From contig QKHS01000022.1 of the NCBI GenBank assembly GCA_003249955.1, positions 23,715 through 87,714 of the forward strand: a DNA stretch of 64,000 bases. The letters are read 5' to 3'. Source of the DNA: Bacteroidales bacterium. Lineage in GTDB: Bacteria; Bacteroidota; Bacteroidia; Bacteroidales; ML635J-15. Positions 37,126 to 46,194 of this stretch are shown piece by piece. The position numbers and the translations under genes were made by a program. Numbering within the stretch: the first letter of the stretch is position 1; each line of letters begins with the position of its first letter. The notes beneath the pieces were generated by a model. The model made no database searches and was not told the DNA's origin. It worked only from the letters and a program-made list of their open reading frames with translations.

Positions 37126-37177
37126 CAATGCAAATATTCTTATACTATGTTTTTTGTAACCCCCCAGAAATTTTGCT

Positions 37178-37238
37178 TGATCCGGCATGATCCCAGGATC
37201 CTCCCGACTATGGTCGGGATACTCTAACCAACTGATTA
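37178..37238 (-). pseudogene. degenerate tRNA (CAT) copy
   Basis: The complement reads TCAGTTGGTTAGAGTATCCC, then GACCATAGTCGGGAGGATCC and TGGGATCATGCC, matching the intact tRNA 45 bp away through D-arm, anticodon arm and T-arm. The anticodon stem (CCCGA/TCGGG) still pairs but the acceptor stem is missing. Probably a remnant of a partial tRNA duplication at the island border. Confidence 0.65.
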
Positions 37239-37243
37239 TCAAC

Positions 37244-37275
37244 AAAAAAGCCTTCAATTTTCATTGAAAGCTTTT
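37244..37275 (-). terminator. terminator of the CAT tRNA
   Basis: AAAAGCCTTCAAT (37246-37258) pairs with ATTGAAAGCTTTT (37263-37275), one mismatch; the minus strand ends in T6. It is directly after the tRNA 3' end. Confidence 0.75.
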
Positions 37276-37277
37276 CG

Positions 37278-37351
37278 TGGTCCCACTAGGGCATGATCCT
37301 AGGACCCCCTGATTATGAGTCAGGTGCTCTAACCAACTGAGCTATGGGACC
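37278..37351 (-). tRNA. tRNA with CAT anticodon (Met or Ile2)
   Basis: Complement: GGTCCCA acceptor, D-arm GCTCAGTTGGTTAGAGC, anticodon arm CCTGA-CTCATAA-TCAGG, T-stem CTAGG/CCTAG, 3' TGGGACC plus A; CCA is not encoded. The T-loop is ATCATGC instead of TTCNANN. Elongator Met and lysidine-modified Ile2 both have CAT, and the sequence alone does not decide. Confidence 0.9.
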
Positions 37352-37374
37352 GTCTGTTTCGTTAAACAGGACTG

Positions 37375-37406
37375 CAAAAATAGATATTTATTTCAAATAT
37401 TCCAAA
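37375..37406 (-). promoter_or_regulatory. promoter of the CAT tRNA
   Basis: Minus strand: TTTG (complement of 37403-37406), 20-nt spacer, TATTTTTG (complement of 37375-37382). About 17 nt of leader before the mature tRNA. The remaining gap to 37600 holds no gene. Confidence 0.65.
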
Positions 37407-37600
37407 AAAAAGTTTTTTATTTTTACTTAAAAGTAAAAAATTTTTCCGGGAGAATAAATTAACAATAAACATGTTGAATAATCTGTTAATTATTACACAG
37501 GTATTGACACGTCAGAAATTAACACAGGCTTGTGATAAAACTCTTTTAATACTTGGTTCAAATCTGACGAGATAGTTATTTTTCGCTTATATTTGCAATT

Positions 37601-40030
37601 GTGATAAGTATTAAAAAACATATTACGTCAGGCAAGCTGATGATGATTGCAGCATTTCTGGGAACCGGGCTGATTTTGTTTTCGTGTAATGCAACAAAAC
37701 ATGTTCCTGACGGACAGTACCTGCTTTCGGATGTAAGTTTCAATTGTGAAAATTCCGAAATCAACATGGAAGATCTGGAAACTACTTTGAAACAAAAACC
37801 AAACAGAAAAATTCTAGGTATAAGATTTTATTTATGGCTTCACAACAGGATTAACCCTGTAAAAGAACAGGCCCGGGAAGAAAAAAGAGCTGTTGCCGAA
37901 AAGGAAATGAATGCCAGAAGAGAAAAAAAGAATAAAAAGCCTAAGGAGAAAATTTATTTAACAAGGTGGTTTCTGAGTATTGGTGAAGCCCCGGTTATTT
38001 ACGATGAATTTGCAACTGAAAAAACTCTCAGTTCCATAGAATCATATCTTAGAGCACAGTCTTACTACGAAGCAGAAGTGAGTGTCACAAAAAAACCGGA
38101 TAAAAAGAAGATTTCTCTTACTTATGATATAAAAACCGGCAAACCGTTTATTATTTCCAAAATAAGTTACGATGTTACCGATCCTTTTGTTCTGGAGCTT
38201 CTTACCCTTGATTCTGTAAATTCTCTTGTAAAAACCAACGAAAAATTTAATACCGACATACTGCAAACCGAACGTGAGCGCATAGTAAGAATGATGAAAA
38301 CCAACGGATATTATTATTTTACAATAAATAATGTACATTTTTATGCCGACACAACGATAACCCGTTATGAAACGGAATTGACAATTGCAGTAAGGAAATC
38401 GTTTACTGAAGAAAACTTAAATGAGAACGAACCTTTCCGTGCCCAGACTTTAAGGAATATTTACATTTATGCCGACTATAACCCTCAACTTGCATTATCT
38501 GACCCTGAAGGATATGCCATGCAACTTGACACAGTTACTGTTGACGGGCTAAACATTATATACCGTGATAAGCTAAAAATAAAACCTTCTGTTTTTTTAC
38601 AGTCCTGCTTTGTAAAACCAGGCGACAGATATAACATTCAGAATATTGAAAAAACACACAGTCACCTGTCCAATTTAAAGCAATTCAAACTTATTAATAT
38701 TAAACTCAACGCTTCGGAAGACGTAATTCTGGAAACACAAAAAGAAAAATATCTGGACGTACATATATATCTTACTCCTCTGATCAAACAATCATACAAC
38801 CTTGAGCTCGAAGGAAACAACACTTCCGGGAACATTGGTATGGCAGGTGTTGTATCGTATAACAATAAAAATCTCTTCAAGGGGGCACAAATTTTCTCTT
38901 TAAAAGGGAGTTTATCTTTCCAGACAATAAAATCAGAAGATGCTGCGCAAAAAGCACAATTTTTTAACACTCTCGAATACGGGGGAGAATTAAAGCTCAA
39001 TATTCCAAAGCTTATGATTCCTTTTTATAACAATAACGAGTTTGTTAAAAACCATAATCCTAAAACACAGATAAGCACTTCGTTAATTTACCAGCAACGG
39101 CCCGATTATACAAAGTCTATTGCCAATGCCAGTTTCGGATATTTCTGGAAAGGCGGGAAAAACAAATATCTTACACATTACATTAATCCTATTGAGCTTT
39201 ACTCTGTTAAAATTTATAATTTCGACCCCGATTTTCAGGAACAGATACAAAATCTTTACATAAGGTATTCGTATCAGGATCAGTTACTGTCTGTGATGAG
39301 CTACGATCTTATGTTTAACAACCAGAGCATAACAAAAACAAAAAGTTTTTCTTATTTGTGGTTTAACATTGAGACAAGCGGAAATTTACCGAGTCTGATA
39401 TTTAATTGGTCCAATGCAGAAAAAACAGACGGCTCATATAAAATCATGGGAGTAGAATTTGCCCAGTTTGTAAAAACAGATATTGATTATCGTTATTATC
39501 AGGTATTTGACGAAAAAAGAAGTCTGGTTTACCGCGGATTCCTGGGAATAGGGCTACCTTACGGGAATTCCACAACAGGGCTTCCGTTCATCAAGAAATA
39601 TTATATCGGCGGGGCAAACGATTTAAGAGCATGGCCAATGAGGTCAATAGGCCCTGGATCTTATTACAATCCAGCTATCAGTTATGACCAGATTGCCGAT
39701 ATGAAAATGATGTTTAACCTTGAATACAGATTTAATCTGGTTTCAATTATAAATGGGGCGGTATTTATAGATGCCGGAAACATATGGGCAATAGACAAAA
39801 ATGACAACAGAGCCGGGGCGTTGTTTGACCTGTACCGGTTTTATAACGAAATTGCCGTAGGAACAGGATTCGGTACCCGTATAGACCTTTCATTTTTTAT
39901 AATAAGATTTGATTTCGGCATTCCGCTTCACGACCCTACCTTGCCATTGGGAGAAAGGTGGTTCGGAACATTTAAAACATTTGAGTTACGCGATTTTACT
40001 TTTAACTTCGGTATAGGATACCCGTTCTAA
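37601..40030 (+). CDS. tamL: TamL-type BamA/TamA-family outer-membrane assembly lipoprotein
   Basis: 809 residues from GTG 37601 (ATG at 37640 would give 796). A lipobox LILFSCNAT marks the lipoprotein form of TamA that Bacteroidota use. POTRA-like domains occupy about 30-400, with a charged insert (residues 85-125, KEQAREEKRAVAEKE). The C-terminal half is an Omp85 barrel (GLPFIKKYYIGGANDLRAWP near 665, VFIDAGNIW near 725) ending in an aromatic strand, FNFGIGYPF. It helps insert beta-barrel proteins in the outer membrane. TATATTTG at 37588-37595 lies only 5 nt from the GTG, so the mRNA may be leaderless or the start may be 37640. An 11-bp gap leads to the next gene. Confidence 0.85.
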   Translation: MISIKKHITSGKLMMIAAFLGTGLILFSCNATKHVPDGQYLLSDVSFNCENSEINMEDLETTLKQKPNRKILGIRFYLWLHNRINPVKEQAREEKRAVAEKEMNARREKKNKKPKEKIYLTRWFLSIGEAPVIYDEFATEKTLSSIESYLRAQSYYEAEVSVTKKPDKKKISLTYDIKTGKPFIISKISYDVTDPFVLELLTLDSVNSLVKTNEKFNTDILQTERERIVRMMKTNGYYYFTINNVHFYADTTITRYETELTIAVRKSFTEENLNENEPFRAQTLRNIYIYADYNPQLALSDPEGYAMQLDTVTVDGLNIIYRDKLKIKPSVFLQSCFVKPGDRYNIQNIEKTHSHLSNLKQFKLINIKLNASEDVILETQKEKYLDVHIYLTPLIKQSYNLELEGNNTSGNIGMAGVVSYNNKNLFKGAQIFSLKGSLSFQTIKSEDAAQKAQFFNTLEYGGELKLNIPKLMIPFYNNNEFVKNHNPKTQISTSLIYQQRPDYTKSIANASFGYFWKGGKNKYLTHYINPIELYSVKIYNFDPDFQEQIQNLYIRYSYQDQLLSVMSYDLMFNNQSITKTKSFSYLWFNIETSGNLPSLIFNWSNAEKTDGSYKIMGVEFAQFVKTDIDYRYYQVFDEKRSLVYRGFLGIGLPYGNSTTGLPFIKKYYIGGANDLRAWPMRSIGPGSYYNPAISYDQIADMKMMFNLEYRFNLVSIINGAVFIDAGNIWAIDKNDNRAGALFDLYRFYNEIAVGTGFGTRIDLSFFIIRFDFGIPLHDPTLPLGERWFGTFKTFELRDFTFNFGIGYPF

Positions 40031-40041
40031 AAAAACTCATT

Positions 40042-40581
40042 ATGAAAAAACAATTATTTGTTTTGCTAATTTTGTTTTTCGTAACATTAAACATGTTCTG
40101 TCAAAACGAAAAACAGTTTTTTGTCGGCATAAACCCGTCAGTAACAATAGAGCCTTCTTATCCGAAAGGGGCTTTCGACATCAATATTTTTCCGCTGGTA
40201 ATAGAATATCCGCTGGCTCATAATCTGGATATAAGAGGAATTACAGTTTTAAATTACGGATTCCGCAATCTAAGCTCTGCGTTGATAAACGTAGGAGCAG
40301 AAGTAAGTGTTCCTTACTACTTTATGTTTGGCAAAAACAAGCCGGCAGTTTCTTCAGGTTTCTTTATTGCAGCAGGATCGGCATATACCCGTAACATTTA
40401 TTACACTCATAATAACGTTTCTATATTTTTAGAACCCGGCTATAATTTCTCATTCGATAACAATTTCTCGCTGATAATTGATTTGCAATATGGCCGGACA
40501 TTTTTTATTTATGATGACGGAAGCAGGATCACAGGCAATCATTTTGGGGTAAAAGTAATATTGGGATGGTGGCTAAAATAA
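40042..40581 (+). CDS. small outer-membrane beta-barrel-like protein
   Basis: 179 residues with a signal peptide (MKKQLFVLLILFFVTLNMFCQ). The mature protein is nearly all alternating strands (FFVGINPSVTIEPSY, NVSIFLEPGYNFSFDNNFSL) and ends in the aromatic strand VKVILGWWLK, as for outer-membrane proteins. Family not recognised. It follows tamL by 11 bp in an operon, so it may be a substrate or partner of outer-membrane assembly. Confidence 0.7.
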   Translation: MKKQLFVLLILFFVTLNMFCQNEKQFFVGINPSVTIEPSYPKGAFDINIFPLVIEYPLAHNLDIRGITVLNYGFRNLSSALINVGAEVSVPYYFMFGKNKPAVSSGFFIAAGSAYTRNIYYTHNNVSIFLEPGYNFSFDNNFSLIIDLQYGRTFFIYDDGSRITGNHFGVKVILGWWLK

Positions 40582-40595
40582 TATAAGCATAAAAA

Positions 40596-40622
40596 AAACT
40601 GCAAAACAAAGTTCTGCAGTTT
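40596..40622. terminator. bidirectional terminator between tamL operon and tig
   Basis: AAACTGCA (40596-40603) pairs with TGCAGTTT (40615-40622), flanked by A and T tracts. It lies between convergent genes ending at 40581 and 40656. Confidence 0.75.
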
Positions 40623-40655
40623 AATTTTCTGTATTTTGGTTATTTACAGACTATT

Positions 40656-42002
40656 TTATTTAAAAAGTTCGTTAAACTCTTCCATACTCACTTCCTTCTC
40701 CTCCAGTTTAACGGCTTCTGCAACAAAATCGATTACTTTTTCTTCAATTTCCTGTTCGTACAATTTATTTGCTTCTCCTTCTTTCTGAAGCATTTCATTT
40801 GCATATTTCACAAGATATTCATCCGGAATATACGACATTCCGTATTGGCTGAACTGAGCAATAAGTTGCTGTTTTGCAGCATTTACCAAATCGTCTTCAG
40901 TTACTTTAAGTTCATTTTCTTTAGCTATTTTGCTTTTAATCAAAGTCCATTTCAGATCTTCTATAAAGTGGCTGAATTCTGCTTCAATCTGTTCGTCGGT
41001 AATGTCTTTGTTAGACACTTTTAACCAACGTTTTAGGAATTCTTCAGGAAGGTTAAACTCAGCTTTCTTAATAAGCTTGTCTTTTATGTCAAGCAATAAT
41101 TTGAATCTGGTTTCACGGCTGAAAGAAGCTTTGATTTCTTCCACAACCCTGTTTTTGAATTCTTCTTCGGTTGTAACTGCATTTTCGCCAAAACATTTAT
41201 CAAAGAATTCCTGATTCATTTCTGCTTCTTTGTATTCCTTAACGGTTTTAACAGTCATTCTGAAGTCAGGGGTCATTGCTTCAACCTCTTCTTTTGTAAC
41301 CTTTAACAAAGATGCTATTTCAGTTTCGTTTTCAAAAGCTTTTTTAATGTCAAAATCTACAATAGTTCCTGCAGAAATGCCAACGAAAGATTTTTTGATT
41401 TTTGCATCCTTAACCATTTTTATAGAAATTGAAGCTTCTTCAACACTTATTCCGCCTTCAATCACATCACCTTTTTTCTCAATCTGGATAAGTTCAACGC
41501 TTAATAAAGATTCTTCAAGAGATTTTTCGCATTCTTCAAATTTACCGAATCTTTGTTTGTATCCGTTGATATATCTGTCGGTCATTTCCTGATCAACTTT
41601 AATCGCATATTTGTTGACTTTATCTCTTTTTGAAACTTTAACTTCAAATTCAGGAGCCATAGCAACATCAAAAATAAAACTGTAATCCTGCTCTTTTCCC
41701 CAGTCAATTTGTTCCTGAGCTTCATTTGGCAACGGGTCACCAAGGATGTTGAGTTTTTCGCTTACCAGATAATCTGACAGAGACTGAGAAACCAGTTTGT
41801 TAAGTTCGTCAGCAATAATAGCATTACCATACATTTTTTTGATTAAACCTGCAGGTACATTACCCGGACGAAACCCCGGCACTACAGCCTTACGGCGATA
41901 TTCTTTAAGTGTTTTTTCTACATTTTCAGCAACGTCTGAGTTCTTTACATTAACAGTAATGGTTGCATTTAACTCGTCAATTTGATTTTTTACAACTTCC
42001 AT
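40656..42002 (-). CDS. tig: trigger factor
   Basis: 448 residues. This ribosome-bound chaperone meets new chains at the exit tunnel. The signature GFRPGNVPAGLIKKMYG is at residues 43-59. The FKBP-like middle domain (about 150-240) is present but diverged, so isomerase activity is doubtful. The C-terminal half is the helical chaperone body, ending MEEFNELF. It is monocistronic, just downstream of tRNA-Leu. Confidence 0.93.
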   Translation of the reverse strand: MEVVKNQIDELNATITVNVKNSDVAENVEKTLKEYRRKAVVPGFRPGNVPAGLIKKMYGNAIIADELNKLVSQSLSDYLVSEKLNILGDPLPNEAQEQIDWGKEQDYSFIFDVAMAPEFEVKVSKRDKVNKYAIKVDQEMTDRYINGYKQRFGKFEECEKSLEESLLSVELIQIEKKGDVIEGGISVEEASISIKMVKDAKIKKSFVGISAGTIVDFDIKKAFENETEIASLLKVTKEEVEAMTPDFRMTVKTVKEYKEAEMNQEFFDKCFGENAVTTEEEFKNRVVEEIKASFSRETRFKLLLDIKDKLIKKAEFNLPEEFLKRWLKVSNKDITDEQIEAEFSHFIEDLKWTLIKSKIAKENELKVTEDDLVNAAKQQLIAQFSQYGMSYIPDEYLVKYANEMLQKEGEANKLYEQEIEEKVIDFVAEAVKLEEKEVSMEEFNELFK

Positions 42003-42083
42003 CAGGCAGTTTTTTGATAATTACTAAATTTAAAAAGTTAAAAAACCGCATTTATCCCGATTAAGAAATTTATGCGGTTCTTG

Positions 42084-42165
42084 TGCGGGTGAAGGGACTC
42101 GAACCCCCACGCCTCTCGGCACCAGATCCTAAGTCTGGCGCGTCTACCAATTTCGCCACACCCGC
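42084..42165 (-). tRNA. tRNA-Leu (anticodon TAG)
   Basis: Complement folds as a class II tRNA: GCGGGTG acceptor, anticodon arm CCAGA-CTTAGGA-TCTGG giving TAG, a variable arm (TGCCGAGAGGCGTGG), T-arm GGGGGTTCGAGTCCCTT. CCA is not encoded. TATCTTTG (complement of 42178-42185) is a fitting -7 box 12 nt upstream. Confidence 0.95.
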
Positions 42166-42273
42166 AAAATTGAGGTGCAAAGATACATATCTTTTTTTAA
42201 TTAAAAAGCCTTTTTTGTTTTTTTTGATTCAAATTCTTCCATCTGTTGCAGTAAGACTACTACAATAAGAAAA

Positions 42274-43161
42274 TTACAGGATATCAGACGAAACCGGGAA
42301 GGAATCTACAGGTGTATTTGCAATTTTTTCGTCAATGATTTTTATAATATTTTCTTTATCGGCAGACAAAATTCCGGCAAGATTCAGATTATTTGAAACA
42401 TGATTGCTGCGGAAAATAACATTCTTAACGTCCAGAGAAGAAATAAAAAGCTTTAATTCTTCCATAAGTTCAACTACAGTTTGCTGCTGATATGTACCTC
42501 CGAAGTTATTAACATAATGGTTTTCTCCAAAAGGAAAACTTAAAGTAAGGGTCGATAAAAATTTCGGATTTATTTCATTAATAAGCTTTGCCGAGTTTAC
42601 TGCATGATCTGCACTGTATTTTTTCCCTCCCAGGCCATTTAAAATCATTACAGAAGTTTCTATTCCGGCATCATGTGCTTTTTTTATTCCGTCAACGGTT
42701 GACTTATATGTTTCTCCTTTATTTACAAGTCTTAATAAACCATCGTAGCCACTCTCTATTCCTACATAAATAAGTTTAAGTCCCGATTTTCTCAGCAGCT
42801 TTAACTCATCTGCCGTTTTTGACAGTATATTTGAAGGCAAGGCGTATGAAGATATTCTCTGAAGCCGTCCGAATCCTGAGTTTATCTCTTCCAGCACCCC
42901 TAAAAGTTTTGATGCTGATAATACCATTGCATCTCCGTCTGCCAAAAAAACTTTTTTCACACCGGAATAATAATCCGATAAAGCGGCTATATCTTTTTTT
43001 ACATCTTCGAGACTTCTGACAGTAAATTTTTTCGACTTGTACATTTCACAAAAAGCGCACTTATTGTACGAGCATCCCAATGTAAGTTGTATAATAGCAG
43101 AGTAAGCCTCGGCAGGAGGACGAAATAAGGGTTCGTTATATTTTACCGGCATAAAAAACAT
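42274..43161 (-). CDS. radical SAM protein
   Basis: About 295 residues; ATG at 43161 or the third ATG at 43152 (MPVKYNEPLFRPP), the latter better placed after a TATCTTTG box (complement of 43166-43173). The iron-sulfur motif is GCSYNKCAFCEMYK with spacing C-x4-C-x2-C (C30, C35, C38) rather than C-x3-C-x2-C. ADGDAMVL (near 72), SSYALPSN and YVGIESGYDGLL are further core motifs. Reaction unknown; this subfamily is common in Bacteroidetes and Clostridia and is rarely characterised. Confidence 0.8.
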   Translation of the reverse strand: MFFMPVKYNEPLFRPPAEAYSAIIQLTLGCSYNKCAFCEMYKSKKFTVRSLEDVKKDIAALSDYYSGVKKVFLADGDAMVLSASKLLGVLEEINSGFGRLQRISSYALPSNILSKTADELKLLRKSGLKLIYVGIESGYDGLLRLVNKGETYKSTVDGIKKAHDAGIETSVMILNGLGGKKYSADHAVNSAKLINEINPKFLSTLTLSFPFGENHYVNNFGGTYQQQTVVELMEELKLFISSLDVKNVIFRSNHVSNNLNLAGILSADKENIIKIIDEKIANTPVDSFPVSSDIL

Positions 43162-43264
43162 ACCGCAAAGATAGCAAAAGTGAAATAAGCTTAAACTTAA
43201 TTATAATAACAAACATGTCCGGGATTAAACCAACCGGACATGTCTGCAAAATTGTTATTTTATG

Positions 43265-45628
43265 TTATAAATTATTTCCCAGTTTAACTCCTATATAAAC
43301 TGTACGCGGTAATGAAGGCCCGTAAATATACGAGGGATCTCTGTCCATTCCTGTGTCGAAATCGTTCTGGTATGAATTGAAAATATTTTTTACGCCACCA
43401 AAAACCTGTAAAAAAGTTCCGTTCATTTTTATATTATACTTTGCCTTAACTCCAAGATCAAAAAACGGGTTTGATACTCTAAGCTCTCCAATCTCTGTAT
43501 CCATGGCTTCCGGGCCAAAATACGGGACAAGCATTTTACCTGTATATGTTCCTGTTGCAGAAATGCCAAACTTTACTCCCGGATTATAGTCAGCACTAAA
43601 AAAACCGTAATTATCAGGTGTCCTGAAAAATCTTTTTTCGCCGAATTCCTGTTCTTCCTCATACAGGCTTTTTTGCAGAGTAAACCCTGATCTGATAGCA
43701 AGATTGCCTGAAGGGAAAATATTGAGCTCAAAGTTTATTCCCTTTACCGTGGCTCCGGCATCGGCATTAACTCTCGTATATATGACCACCCCATTCTCGT
43801 CAGGAGTGCCGTACTCATTCACAAAAGGATTCTGCAATTGTGTGTAAAAACCCTCAGTCAAAAAACTTACATTAAGCTTCCCGATTTTTTTTCTGAAATC
43901 AAGAGAAGCACTCACACTATGACTGGTCTCCTGCTCAAGATCATCGGCATTGCGGTTTATTACCTGACGCGACCCTGATGTTTCAATATGTAAATCCTCA
44001 TCAAAAATCTGTGGAGCCCTGAATCCCTGTGAGTAGCTTAATCTTCCCTGAAGAAATCCGGTAAAGTCAAACAGTGCATTAGCTCTCGGACTGAAAACTT
44101 TCCCTTCTTTACTTGCGTTGCTATCCTCAAGATTACTTATTACATAATTGTCGAATCTTCCGCCAAGGCTAAGCTTAAGCCGCTTTATAATAAAATCGTA
44201 CTGTGCAAACAATCCTGTTGTATTAAGATATTGATTGGCAACTGTAGTGTTATCTGCAAACGGAATACTGACTATCTGATTGTCAACGATAACAGCATTC
44301 TCAAAATCAGGGTAACCAAGCTTTGTATCATTTAAATAAGATCCGTTATTTTCAATTCCGGCAACCAAAGTCGATTTTTCCGCACGCATAGTGTACTGGG
44401 CTCCGGCAGAATACGTCAGGTCTTTTGTATTTCCGTAATCTGACAAAGAATGTCCCGCTCCATAATACGAATCTCTGATAATACGCTGTGCAGAGGCATA
44501 TACAGCAACCTGATCCTGCTTGCGTACAAACAGATCGAAATTAAGTGCCGCAGTATTTATGTCATGCTTAACGCCTTCTGTGACATCAGTCATATGCATC
44601 AGACTTTCAAAATTATTGCCTCCTCTCCTGTCCTCGTTAATATTAAAATAATCGAATGTTAATTTGGTCTTCTGACTAAATCTGTGAAAAATTCTGGTTC
44701 CGATAGTTGTATTCATTGCTTTTGACTGCTCGGAAAAACCATCTCCGTTGGCATCATATGGTTCTTTATTTCTGGCAAAACCGTAAATTGACATCCCGGT
44801 TTTAGAATCTGAAGACACAATTGAGGAATTCATATTGATACTTAAATCCGGGGATGATTTAAAACCGGGCAGGGTTCCCAGTCCTGTCATATTGGCTGTG
44901 GTTCCGAATTCATATGTATTGGTAATCGGATCTTTCAGAATCATATTTACTGTTCCGGCAATTGCATTGCTTCCATAAAGAGCCGAGCCTCCGCCACGTA
45001 CAATTTCTACTCTTTCAATCATATTTGACGGAATAAGTTCCAGACCGTAAACTCCGGCCAGGCCACTGAATATTGCTCTGGAATTAATGAGTACCTGTGA
45101 ATAAGGGCCTTCCATCCCGTTCATACGCAACTGATTAAAACCACAATTCTGGCAATCATTTTCTACCCTTAAACCGCTGCAAAAGTTCAGACCTTCGCTT
45201 ATAGTTACAGAATTATTTGCTTCTAATTGCTTCGGACTTAGTGTATTTACTATTACGGCAGATTCTTTTCTGTTTTTCTGACTTCTGTCTCCTGTGATAA
45301 CAACTTCTTCAAGGCCAAGGACATCTTCTTCGATTTCAAATTTTACTTCCAGAGTCTTACCCGGAACAACTGTAATGTTTTCTTCTTTTGGCTTGTACCC
45401 CAAAGCCATTACCACAATTGTACAGTTTCCTTCCGGCATATTAAGCAGTGTGAAATGTCCGGTTTCATCTGTTGATGTTCCTATAGTGGTATTTTTAACC
45501 AGTATGTTTGCGAATGCTATATGTTCTCCCTTACAAACGACATGACCTATAACGTGGGAATCTGATTGTTTTTGTGCATATACCTGTACGCTTGCAAATA
45601 CAAGTAATGCAATTAAAATATTTTTCAT
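43265..45628 (-). CDS. TonB-dependent outer-membrane receptor
   Basis: 787 residues. Signal peptide (ends QVYAQ), a carboxypeptidase-regulatory-like domain (about 25-110), the plug domain with RVENDCQNCGFNQLRMNGME (about 150-170) and the beta-barrel (final strands YGPSLPRTVYIGVKLGNNL). It takes up an iron, metal or cofactor complex powered by TonB. The plug contains CQNCGF, which may bind metal or form a disulfide. The gene follows a His-rich small membrane protein on the same strand (44 bp), so metal import is the best guess. Ligand unknown. Confidence 0.88.
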   Translation of the reverse strand: MKNILIALLVFASVQVYAQKQSDSHVIGHVVCKGEHIAFANILVKNTTIGTSTDETGHFTLLNMPEGNCTIVVMALGYKPKEENITVVPGKTLEVKFEIEEDVLGLEEVVITGDRSQKNRKESAVIVNTLSPKQLEANNSVTISEGLNFCSGLRVENDCQNCGFNQLRMNGMEGPYSQVLINSRAIFSGLAGVYGLELIPSNMIERVEIVRGGGSALYGSNAIAGTVNMILKDPITNTYEFGTTANMTGLGTLPGFKSSPDLSINMNSSIVSSDSKTGMSIYGFARNKEPYDANGDGFSEQSKAMNTTIGTRIFHRFSQKTKLTFDYFNINEDRRGGNNFESLMHMTDVTEGVKHDINTAALNFDLFVRKQDQVAVYASAQRIIRDSYYGAGHSLSDYGNTKDLTYSAGAQYTMRAEKSTLVAGIENNGSYLNDTKLGYPDFENAVIVDNQIVSIPFADNTTVANQYLNTTGLFAQYDFIIKRLKLSLGGRFDNYVISNLEDSNASKEGKVFSPRANALFDFTGFLQGRLSYSQGFRAPQIFDEDLHIETSGSRQVINRNADDLEQETSHSVSASLDFRKKIGKLNVSFLTEGFYTQLQNPFVNEYGTPDENGVVIYTRVNADAGATVKGINFELNIFPSGNLAIRSGFTLQKSLYEEEQEFGEKRFFRTPDNYGFFSADYNPGVKFGISATGTYTGKMLVPYFGPEAMDTEIGELRVSNPFFDLGVKAKYNIKMNGTFLQVFGGVKNIFNSYQNDFDTGMDRDPSYIYGPSLPRTVYIGVKLGNNL

Positions 45629-45672
45629 TTAACTGAATTAATAAATTATTATTTTGTTTTTTGCACTAAAGA

Positions 45673-46053
45673 TTATTTGTAACGACACAAATGTGCAGGT
45701 GGAGGCCGTATTCTGAATGAATGGCAATTAAAAACAGAATAAAAAGATTTATTAAAAATTTGCTTTATCTCAAGTGTGATAGTTCTGACAAGCGCCAGTC
45801 CCAAAAAAGCACCGGCAATAATGCAAAAATGATTAAGAAACTTATATAATGATATTTCATTATTGCTGTGGCTATGTTTTGCCGTATTATTGGCAGACCT
45901 TTCTACAGGATTAAAAGGGTGTGCATGAGTTATTATTTCTCCTGTGCTGAGGCTATGTACGTGAACGAAAAGACTATTGTTAAGAATTATCAGAACAAAG
46001 AGCAATACAGAACTCCAACCCGAAAAAACTCTTATTTCACCTTTGCTTTTCAC
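45673..46053 (-). CDS. small His-rich membrane protein, metal-related
   Basis: 126 residues from GTG 46053. One N-terminal membrane segment (VLLFVLIILNNSLFV), then His clusters FVHVHSLSTGEIITHAHPF and KHSHSNNE, a second hydrophobic segment (CIIAGAFLGLALVRTI) and a RPPPAHLC tail. It precedes a TonB receptor by 44 bp in one transcription unit, so it may bind or sense a transition metal. TACTTTTG (complement of 46058-46065) is only 4 nt before the GTG, suggesting a leaderless mRNA. No family assigned. Confidence 0.6.
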   Translation of the reverse strand: MKSKGEIRVFSGWSSVLLFVLIILNNSLFVHVHSLSTGEIITHAHPFNPVERSANNTAKHSHSNNEISLYKFLNHFCIIAGAFLGLALVRTITLEIKQIFNKSFYSVFNCHSFRIRPPPAHLCRYK

Positions 46054-46194
46054 ATCGCAAAAGTATGTAATATTTTAAATAATTTAGAATCTTTCTATTT
46101 TAATCGCACTATTTATACAAAACGAAATTCACAAATGTTCTGATGTAAATGTAAAAATACCTGGATTCTAAATTAGCAGGCATAGCAACAGGAT

